Source: Berghia stephanieae (taxonomy: Eukaryota > Mollusca > Gastropoda > Nudibranchia > Aeolidiidae). From it: a stretch of 64,000 nt of DNA. The DNA is taken from the NCBI GenBank assembly GCA_034508935.3, contig CM067446.1:17596199-17660198 (forward strand). Reading direction: 5' to 3'. The translations under genes and the position numbers were made by a program. Position 1 is the stretch's first letter. Every line of letters begins with the position of its first letter. Below the pieces are notes generated by a model. The model was given only the letters and a program-made list of their open reading frames with translations, was not told where the DNA came from and did no database searches. This document shows, piece after piece, positions 50,501 through 62,500 of this stretch.

Positions 50501-53500
50501 CCATTAAAAAATTGGAACAAAGAAAGTAATTGTTAATTGCTGAGGGAACACGGCCTATGAATGACTTGGAAACTAAATGCATACCAATCTTCAAGCTTTG
50601 GATCTTTGGTCAAATTGTTTTGTAGCTCCATACACCTTTGGATTTTTTCCTCGACAAAATTGTCCAATCTCGTAACTTGTAGGCTCTAAGTTAAGACAAG
50701 ATAAGAAATATGAGAAAATATTTTATTCATCCAATAATAAAATTCCCCAGTATTTTGTTGAAGATCATTTCGATCACAAAATTGCATTATACAATACTTT
50801 AAAATGTTCTTGCAAATACATTATGAAATCTAAAGCATATATGTGAGCTCATTTTTCCCAAAAACCACCTGCTTTTTATAGTCCACTTATAGTCTGCTTT
50901 TATACCAAAACAGCACTTCGAAGGGTAGCAGATGAGTTGCTACTTAAAATGGACAACAACAGGTAGATTGTCGTCCTCGTTTTCTTTATTCATCATCTAT
51001 CTAGAGGTGCCATAATGAGTCAATAAAATGTATAGTAAAATAAAGGGAGTAAAATAACGTTTCAGCCTTTGGCTTTCTTCAGGTAAACAAGAAAAGGAAT
51101 TTTAAGATAAGATAAGATATACTTTATTCATCCAAAAAAATGGAAATTCGTTTTTTGACGTGGCATGCATGAAAATGTATAAACACAAAGTTGAGAATAT
51201 ATGGTGACAATGTATACATATATAATATATGCAAATGCACAAAAATGTAAAAATATACAACCAAGAACCAATAGCAAAACTTATATCATATTAGTTTGAT
51301 AAGTTGAGATAGGCCATACCTCTGGCCCTTAGTCCGAACCCGTGTGTGTATATTTAAAAGATAGTATTTAATTCAAATCACAGTTGCGCGTTAAAAATTC
51401 GAACACCATGTGGCAAAAATGAATTAAGGTGACGTGTTGTCTTTGTTTTTATAGATATAAGGCGACTGCTCCTCATGGAGAACTTGTGAAGTGGGTGATC
51501 GCCATTCTTCATAACTTTCTCCATTTTACTTAGACAAAATCTCTTGAACAATTCTTCCACATTGAAAATTGGGTGAGTATAACTCCTGGCTTTATCAATT
51601 ATCCGATCAATTTTCTTAATGTCACAAATACTGGCATTTCCACACCACGATGTAATACAAAAAGTAATATTATATTACATTTGCATTATGGTTAGTAAAT
51701 GAGAAAAAGAGAGTAAGAAAGAAAACATTATGGGTAAAAATGTGTGCAAGTGCGTGTATGCAATGGAAGGGGCAGATTCTACAGAACATAACGAAATAGC
51801 AAAAAAAATATTTAGCCTGATTACAAATCATTTCGAACAAGGGGAAAATAAATACTCTATCGTAGTCTCGAATTCTTTAATAACCCATATTCAAGTAGGT
51901 GTTATCATTGGTTTAATTGTGATTGTTTCATAATAAATAGAATGATGTGCAGTCTTACGAGATCTTCGATGCTTGCAGCTTCCTGTTTTGACTGTAACCA
52001 TTGGCTGTGAATCGCATCATTTATACCTTGATTCAAATCTGCAGTCATAAAAAAATAAATTTGGAAATTCTTTAAAATACAAAACCAAGGTTTAAATCCG
52101 GGAACTGGATAAAAAAAATACTGGATATTTCAACCTCAATTTCCATATGAAATATTGAATATCAATGCAATTTGCTGAATATACAATACAATTATTTAGC
52201 AAATAACATATAAGAAGAATTTGGAAAAATAAAACCTGTTTAATTGGGTTTTAACAGAGAAAGCATTTCCAATTACTAATAGTGACTTTATAGTAAAAGA
52301 GATGATACATATGACCTCAACATATTTGGATGATCTCGTGATGAAATAGTTTGTGACTGTCTCATAAAGTTGCAGTAAATAACCTTTATTGGCTGTTTCA
52401 CGCTATTTCTTAGTTCACGAAAGATCTGGAATGTTGTTCCAGGCATTTGGTCTTTGAAATAACCCCAGAGAAAAAATGTGGAGTGTACAAGTTGGGACTG
52501 TGAGAGGTTCAAGGATGCTCTGTACAAATACTCACGTCACGATCACCAAAATGGATTCAAGTCACGGAATACTTTGCATTGCAAGGAGCTGCACTATCCG
52601 ACTTAAACCATTGGTCATGTTTGTTTGCCATACAATCTTCCCACAGGCTGCTAAAACTAACAAATACATTGACATATCCATTTGCAGTAGCAGTTTGTGT
52701 CTCCCCACTTCCATTACAAAACCAAAGCTTGATGATTCCATGAGTATTTAAAGCCATCCACGCTGTTGCTTTTTGCCCATGTCAATCTTGTTTGATAATT
52801 TTATCTGGTCACTCCATTGATCAATCAATGACAATAAGGAATGTCTGAGCACAGACTTCTTCAGTGTCTCATCGACAGAAATACAAACTTTCATCACATT
52901 CTGATCAGTATGTGATCTATTTCAGATAGCAACTCCTTTCCTCAAATGGCTTATTGAGAGACAACTGCATAGCTTAAAACTTTCATACCATCTTATAATC
53001 ATTTTGACACAAACGTTTTCGGCAGGGAATCAATATATTATGTTACTTCCTTCAAAATTCAAGGTGAACTTTCTTCAGTGACTTAAGATTCAGGCATCTT
53101 CCCACAAAAATGCAAAATGTTTTTTTTGTGATGATGTCCAAGACATTGCTACAAAAATTTTAGTTACACATTTTAAAATCTGGGTGTTCAAATTTACTTC
53201 TTTTCAAATTTGGTGGAAAATGATTTGTAAATAATGAAGTCCTGAAAAAGTTGGTGAGGGACATTGAATTCAAAACATTAGGTACAACCAGGAGTGGACA
53301 AAGAATTCAAAACGAAAAGGCCTAAAGCCAGGTTTACAAATTATTAGCAGGTCTAATAACGAAAGCAGTTTTGGTCTTGATTTAATGTTCTTATGGACAA
53401 TATTTTGTGTTAGTTTGAGAGTAGTTCCATTAAAACAATGAGCCATAACAATTCGGGTTATCAGACCTCCAAATGAGTACACATCGGTCTAAAGATATGT

Positions 53501-56500
53501 CACTTTGCTTGTTACCCTGTACTCTTTACCCACGATTTCTTACCATAAAAAAGTAGTCCTTCAGAGCCATTGGGCCCATGGAGCCACAGTTTATCTTGGT
53601 GTCTCTAGCATGAAATGGACAATAGCAATTACTTACTATCCTTTGGATAGGACACTAGTCTATCACAAAGTACTTTCCACCAAATCTAACAGACTCAGCT
53701 ACCCATTCACTGCTGGGTGGACATGGGTGACAGTCAGAAAAAATCTCACCTGCATCCGGGATTGATCTTGGCCCCTTTGCGTGTGAAGCGAGTGCTCTAC
53801 CAACTGAGCTATTGGGACCCCCTTTTTCTTAGCATACTCAGGTGTAAAATGAGTTCCTAACAGCAAACTATAAGCTTTATAAAACAAAACTTATACATTT
53901 TACTTAAGGGGCGGTTTGGGTCTAATTATTAGGAAAATCCTTCAAAAATTTGATTTTGAGATTTTGGTGGGAAATGATATTTTATTATCTTAGAAATAAT
54001 AAAATTGAAGTCTAAATTCTTAAAGTAGACTATAAAGGCACGAAATACACAGTCGAAAATGGTGCAGGTAGTAAGAAATGTGTGAAAAACGGGAAGCCAT
54101 TTTGCTATTTTCTCAATATGTCATTTTTCTAAGGCTATGGGAAACTGTGTCAAACGTTTCTCAGAATCTATTCAATGAAATTGTCTGAAAATTTCCACAG
54201 TTATCACAGAGATAATGTATTATGTCACCATAGAGAGATTTTTTTGATAAGATTTGTGATTTTTAAATTATAATCCTAAATCTGAATTTTTTACATCAAT
54301 TTTGTCATAACATTTTGATTCTCAACTTTGTAATGATCTAATAAAAATTCCATAAGCTAAAGCCGTAAAATCTCTCTATGGTGACACACTATGGTACAAT
54401 GTTGACAAGAGGGAAGAATATGGAGGTCATTCCTTCATTAGTTTTTGTGGAACGTTTGCCACAAGATTGTTATATTTTTTTATGTCAGACCCCCAAATTA
54501 GGTCGCAAAATGGGTATCAACACAGATAATTAAAATTTTTCACCATAAATGTTGTTTTTTAACCTATATTGATGATACAGAATGATTAAAACCGCCCAAT
54601 ATAGGTAATTAAAATTTTTTTAGAAAAGACCCAAACTCCCCTTAAGCTGCTCAGGCTGAAAAAGTTGAATTTCAAAAAATCTAAACAAATCCTCTGAATA
54701 ACAGGTGAATATTTTGAATGGCTACTTTAAAATAGTTTTTTTCATCTCAAAAATTATTTAAAAGAATTTTTTTAAAAGCTATCTTGAGGCTCAATAATTT
54801 ACATCCAATGTTTTTTGTGATGTCTATTGTATTCATTATTTTCTTCATCAGACCAACAACGTGAATGAAGGAATAAGGGTGTGACAGATCTGCCTCGACA
54901 GGTTTTCTAAACGTAGAAATGTGATCCATCTCCTTAAAACTTTTGATCAAAATTATAGATTTTCTTTTCTTTAAAGCCCAACTTTTCATAATTTTTCAAT
55001 ACTACTTTTGATTTTTCAAAATTCAGCACCATTGACATGCCGGTTTTAAAAAAAGCTGGTTGTCCATAAAATAAGCATTAATTGCTTTTGCAGGTGTTTT
55101 TTTTTTTTTCTCATTTCATTCTCAATGTTAGGGCTAGTCAAAAGTACAATACCAAAATATTATCTAATAATTAATAAATACTTACTGTCATTTGAATCAT
55201 ATTGTCGTAAGTCAAAGTCAAGACTGTAATTATAAAACAAGAAACAAATGTAATATAATAATTGATTACAATACAATATAGGTGAATGTAAAAAACTCGC
55301 TCCTATTGTAACGAGTGGACATTTTTTTTTTTTTACATAGGGGGTGAGAGATGCCTGTGCATATATCTGCATTTCCCAACCCCATAAGTAATTTAATTCA
55401 CTCTAGTTGAGGAAAAATCCATAACACTTCATTCACACATGTGCAAATGACCAAAATACTCCAGCACAGCTATAACACTGAAGCACTATCCTCCATGAGA
55501 GGCTTAAGCTTAATACCCGTATTACTCTATAGGTGTGAAAAATCATGACTCAACCAGATAGCTGGTCACTTTAAGTTAATTCATGCTTCACTTCATGGTC
55601 AAGTGGATATCAGCATTACCACAGAAAATTCTGGGAATCAAGGTTAATTCAAGAACTTGAAATTTATTTACTAACACATTTCCAATACCTTAGACAAGCC
55701 ATTAATTAAATTCGACAATTTAAAAAATTTAACAAAATTTAATTATACCCCTAATCGACCCTCAAACCTACTAAAAATCAAAATTCAATGCTTAGTCCTC
55801 CCTCCTTATTTTGAGATTCATCTCTGTAGACATGGCATGTCAATCATAATCAGGAAACTAATGAAAATCTATAAGCACCCATCAAAAACGTATATTTTTG
55901 AAATACACATTTTTTTAAATATGGCCTAAGGCAAGCTTGGTGACTCAAACGAATTAGTAAACAGAATAAGAGTTTTTTAAAAAGGCAGTGAATAAGTAGA
56001 TCATCTGCGTTCGATCCAGGTATGATCTAATAATTTATTTTGTTGGTGGATTTGTATAAAGGTGCTTGCAATACTTTTAGCACATTTCAGAACCAGGAAA
56101 AATTGACATCATGGAACGGCCTTATCATAATAATATAAGAAAAACCAAACCAGATCAAAAGGAAGTAAATTCAAAGACAATCAGTCCATAACCCTTGAAA
56201 ACACCTGAAAGTCCCACCTTGACACAATATCTCCACCAAAGGAGCTGTAAGTGATACAAATAAAAACAATAACAAATCAAGAATTTTTTAAGTACCTTAT
56301 GTTAAAATATTCCTGAAAAGCTTCCAGTCGTTTTATTTCATCAGTCAAAGCCCTTTTCTCCTTGACAATCATCATGACAGTATGTGTGAGAGCTTTCCTG
56401 GGTGTGAAATTTTAAAAAAATTTTAAAAAGCAATATAACAAAATGTGACCAACTGCCTCAATTCAGTAATACATTGAGGGATGAACCAAAGTAGCACAAA

Positions 56501-59500
56501 ACCTAAATGTCATAACAAATATCATTTTGACTTTTTATCTACTTTTCAGCATCTAGTTTATCCCAACACGGAGACCAGAAAAGGTAGAGGATCAAGATTG
56601 ACATATTTATTACAAAAACTTTTCAGAATCTGCTCAAAATTTTGATAAACTCTTCACTTTTTAATTGAAGCAAATGATTTATCTTACATAATATTCAATT
56701 TCACCATTAACCACTGTTCCATTACAAGAATAATAAGAATAAAAACATCACATACATTGTGTTTGATTGATCGAACTAATGCAATCTGTCACTTTTTTAA
56801 AAGATTTGCTGAATAAATGCTGCAAAAAGAATATTGATGGAGTTATTACAGTTAAGAAAGGTCCTGATAGTGAAGCAGTAGAGCACTCCTCTCACAAACA
56901 TAAGGACCAGGATAAGTCCACCTGGCAGTAATTAAGGAGCCGGTTCTGTTATTTCTGACAGACAGTATCAGTATCCTATCTTTTAAAGAGACACAGCCTG
57001 GGATAAACTCCAACTCGGTACACCATATGGATCTAAAGGACTACTTTATTTAATGCTTTTTTTTTTTTTCGTTACAATAAACAGTAATATATCCAACATT
57101 TATCTATGCAATATTTTCATCTCATTTATGTTTCACTGTGTCTACTTTACTTTGACTTGAGATTCCTGAATTCATACAACTTTCGTGGCATACCGTAGTC
57201 AGCCCTTGTAAAAGGCTTTCTATTCATATCTTTTATGTCCTATCAAAGACAAATATCATACTGATATCAGGATTTGATGTGACAGAATTTTTTACAACAG
57301 CACGGCTAATCAAATGACATGCAAATAAATTTTATTTCATTGATGAGCGGCTGGAACACTTTACCAATTGATTGATATTAACCAACATTGCTCATAAAGA
57401 GTTAAAAGATTATAACTTACATGGCTGTTCTTTCACTAGCCTCTAACTGTTTATAATCAAAGTTTTTAATGGCACAAAAGTAAACAACATTTTTCCACGC
57501 CTCTTTTTGTCTCTGCAATTGATTAAAGAAGGAGAAATCAGTGAATAAATTCTGCAAATAAAAATTTTATAATAAACATTTTTAGGATTGCCATTATGAG
57601 CCTATTTATTCTACTATAAGAACGGTTAACACAAAGGACTTGAAAAAAATAAAGTTTGTGTTAAATCAGGGCCTGAAGCCAATGTTTACCTTGTCTTCTA
57701 ATGATAGAAGGAAAGGACAATAACAATTTAATGGCTACCCTCTGAATTAAATGCCAGTTTATTGCATAGTGATTTTCATCATATCAGCACACCCTGCTAG
57801 GAAAAAGGGTTTAAAGAATCTTTGACTCTTTTTTTGTTTGTTTGTTGCTTTAGGTCTCTTCCAACACAATTGAGGTTATATGAGAGACCGCTGAAACCAA
57901 AAAAACAAGCAATCTAACAAAAATAGTACAAATGTAAATCAAAATCATAACCTAAAGATATCATAAGCTAAATTATAAATAACCAAGAACAAACAGGCAG
58001 AAGATTTACAGAAAAAAAAAATATCCCCTGTCAAAAATACAATCACAAACCAAAGAAGCAGGATAGGCTAGTAAAGAGAAGAAGAAACGACATCACTATC
58101 ATAACGTAAACCCATGCGAACATCATAGGTATATGATTCAAGGGTGCTGCTCCCATCCAACCACCCGCTATAATCTTTGACTCAAGCCAGAATCAAAATC
58201 AGTCGACTTGTATGTAAGTGAAGTGTTCCCCCCAATTGACAGTAAAAAAACATGAGAATTTTTTGTTTGTTTTGTTTGTTTGTTGCTTTAGGTCTCTTCC
58301 AACACAATTGAGGTTATATGAGAGACCGCTGAAACAAAAAAAACAAGCAATCTAACAAAAATAGTACAAATGTAAATCAAAATCATAACCTAAAGATATC
58401 ATAAGCTAAATTATAAACCAAAGAAGCAGGATAGGCTAGTAAAGAGAAGACGAAACGACATCACTATCGGATCGTACACCCATGCGAACATCATAGGTAT
58501 ATGATTCAAGGGTGATGCTCCCATCCAACCACCCGCAAACATGAGAATGGAAAGGTCTTCATCTCAAAACTAGACAATAATGCAGTAGGCCACAAAAACA
58601 AAATCTGCCTCTTCTAAATAAATTCAATATCTTTAGAAAGAAAAAATGCAATAATCTAAGGTCAACCAGATTTCTATCCCATTTTTTGTAATAAAGTAAC
58701 TTGTTAAAAAACTTTTGCCATTTCTTTGTTAACATGTAGGCTTAAATGGAACTAAAATTAAACTCAAATAACTCTAAATGAAAGTTTAATTTAAAATTTC
58801 TGAATAAAAAATAAAAAAGAATGAAATTCAAATCATTTTCTTGAATGCAAATCTAACCTGATAAGAGAGAACAGTATCTGGTTCCTTGACTATATTCTCC
58901 ACTGGCTTTGGTAATTTATTTTTCCGTATGATGTCCTCAGGAATTGGCCACTGACAGAATAAGTGGGCTGAGGGATTCTTAGAGCACTGAAAAGTAAATA
59001 AAGAATGAGAAGCAAGGTGGACACTGTCAAAAGAAAAATAGTTGAACCAAGTAAAGGAACCATAAAAGTGGCCTGTCAACCCGAGTTAACCATGGTGTCA
59101 GCCACAATGCAGTGACACAAAGAAAGCAATAAGGATAAAAATTAGATACCAACAACAGGGCTAAAACCCAAGTCCTTTTGGTGTAAATCAAATCTTTTAT
59201 CCACTCCTAATTGGGGACCACTGGTGTAGAATCATACTTAGGCCATTGCATGTTAGTCAGACCGTCCAACAACCAAGCCATGATGATCCTTATTTAATGT
59301 GTAATGATAACACACCATTCCTTTCTAGTGTTTTGTTTTGTTTTGTTTTGTTTTTTTTTAAAGGTTTTTACGGTGCTTGCGATACATTTAGGTCATTTCA
59401 GTAAAATGGAAGAGAATGGGAAAGTAAAAAAAATTATAGATTTACAATTGAAAGCACACAAATAAAAAGTAAGATGAAGGGGAATGGTTTTAATAAGGAA

Positions 59501-62500
59501 CAGATATAGATTCTAAGAGCACACTATTAGTGAACTTAGTCTGAGATCACCTAAAAGTCTCATCTTGACACAAGCACAAGTCTCTACTAAGAGGAGTACA
59601 CCCAAATGTTTACAAATAATTGTATATAAAACAAACCAAAAATGCAGTGAATAACAGAAAGATGATTTACAAGAAAAAAAATAGATCATCTCCCAAAACT
59701 AATACTATACATTGTTTCCTTCTCAGCCAAAGATTCCGGCAATGGAAAGGACAAATCCAAGTAATCTCATTCCAAGGCAAAGACAAAAAGCAATTGGAAA
59801 ACAACACACATAGGGGTATAGAAGACCCAGAAAGAGACCTCCATGCCCATTATGTAGGTCGGGAACCCCACCCAGCCTTTCTTATATGCTGTCTGTCCTT
59901 TAAAGCCATTAGACCAATGAGGCCAAAGTTTATCCTGAATTCTGCAGCGTTAAATGTACAGTAACGTTGAATTTTCTATCCTTTGGAGAGGGCAAAGTTA
60001 CATAATCTGGTCTGAATTGATAAAGATGTCTAAACAAAGATTCAGGACTGTTACAACCTGAGACTGTCACCGATCCATTTGCTTGTGCTAAGTGCTCTAC
60101 CAACTAAGCTACCAAGACCCCAATGTATTTTTTTTCTGCAATTCAGTCTTCCTTGTTAATTCTTTTTTTTTAATGTTTCTGATTGTTTTCTTTTATTTTG
60201 TTTTCATATCTTTTTACACTTCATTTGTAAAATGTGTCAAATGCAAAAATCTCTGAATTCCCCTCCTCATAAAAAAAAAAAAAGAAAAGAACCAAAACAA
60301 TACGAATGCCCTGCCCACCTTAATAAAAAGAAATTATGATGGATTCATCTTAATACACAGCCGTTTAAATAGGGCCCAAACTTTCACTTTAGTTAATTCT
60401 TCCCTCACTGGCTACCGTCAAGTAATGTAAACAATCCACCGTCAGCCACAGTGATAACAGCTGTCAAGACGGGGTGCACTGGCAATAAATTATGTCTGCA
60501 GGTAAATCTCATCGCTTTGAATTTCTCTCAGGCAGAGAGTAATAGAAATTTCATCAAAATACTCAATTTTCTTAGCCCGTTGTGGACGCAGCATCTTTTT
60601 CATAATTTTCAAACATATATGGATACAAAGGCCAATTTTTCCTCTACAAGACGCAATTATTTTTATTTACATCATTAAATGTTAAGTTTGTGTTTTGCTC
60701 TTTTGAATAATCAGAGTTTTTTATGAAATAAATATTAAAATTATAAGTTTAAGAAATATTTAAAATTCAAAATATCAAACCAACACTTTTTACCATCAAG
60801 TGTGAGGGATCAGAGAAAAGTAGATAAAATTATCTTTCATATGATATATACTTTATTATGTAGATTCAGGGATTTAAGAATAGAGGGTGTGGAAAGGAAT
60901 CTCAATAATTATTTTTTTTACCAACAAAGAGGAGAATATTTCATTATATTTTAGAAACCCAATAATAAAACTAGATAGTGATGATAAGAGACATTTATTT
61001 AGTTTGATTTCATTGAATTTAAGCGGCAGTTTTAGATATTTCTTAAATTTACTTATTTAAGTTCTGTTCAGGTTATGGAGAGACACACTGAAAACGGTCA
61101 TCACACCAGTACAAATGAAATATGTCGAATTTGTTGTGAAAGAGTACAGAGCCGTGCTGAGAGGATTAAAAGACTCTAGACGTTATCAACAATTGACTAT
61201 AAATAGAAACGTGAAATTCTGATATATTTAAATATTTCAATTTGCGAGAAATGTATCTCACTGATACATAATTTAAAGAAATGCGATGCAGGTATTGATA
61301 CCTTTGGTTCTGTGAGAAAACTCTGAACAAGAAACGATACTTAATGAGGTGAATATGATCATTATCTTTCACCAATGATGTGCTATATGCAGTCTATATG
61401 GCACACAAATTAAAACAGGTGCAAGTCAAGTACATAAAAAAAGTAATGGGCATGGATAACTCAAAAATAAGGTTATGAAAATTATAAGAACTCTTTAAGA
61501 TTTTCTTAGTGGTTTTGATTGTCTTTAAATGAATGTCCGTATATAACAATTTTTAATGGAATTCTTATAATTCGTTGATTCTGGGATAAATCTAAATGAA
61601 TCACATTTGACTATGTTGCTGGTTTATTTAATTAAAAATGTCTATTAAGACAATGCTGTGATTGGATTTCAATTTCACCTTACTCAAAATCCTTACTTTT
61701 ACGTACAGGTGAACTGATATCTCAAAAACGCCTCAATCTACTGGTATAAAATTTATATGTCTACATTCTACAGATATTCAACATCATTTCCATTACTTTT
61801 GTTTTAAAATCTTAAGTGTTGAACATGTTAAAATATTCTCTTAAAAATTTTAATTCACTTAAATTTATGTATCAATTTCATGGGTTATCCCTTTTGCTTT
61901 TTAACACCATCATAATTATGATTAAATAATCAATAAAAACTCTGTTAATAAACTGTTTGGTAGTATAAAAATATTTTTGCTACACTTAATAATGGCAATA
62001 CTACATTAGTTTGAAATTCAGATAAAATCGATCAAAACGGCGAAAAAATTGTCTCCCTCTCTCAGTGTAAAGCTATGACTCATCATCACTAGACTGGCTA
62101 GATTTACCTGGCGAACTAAACTGAAAGCGATAAACGCCTGTGAATACTTATACTGATCACATGGATTAGCTGTGCACCCAACACATATCAAGTCAAACCT
62201 TCCATTATAAGAATGAAACAAAATTTGATGTTTCCTGACTAAATTAATCAGTGCATTATGTTAAAAGCCTGCAATCAAATAGTGGTCAATAATATTATTA
62301 GGTGCATCAATTTCCAGCTCTTTGAAAATTCAAAGGGTTAGGTGAACCAGGCTCATTGTGATCCCCTTAGTAGTTGAAAGATGAAAGTCTGCAGAAAGCC
62401 ATATTTTCATGTGGCTGGAAAGCTCAGTTGCTAGTGTATCAGCTCACTGATGGGTGTCATATCAATTGGATCCCATGTTTGACTCTCTGGTATCGTTTAT

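Noticed and set aside
51730-51933. 67-residue plus-strand frame with a hydrophobic C-terminus
   Set aside because: Lies antisense in an IKK intron, with no homology recognised and no splice or promoter support; likely chance.
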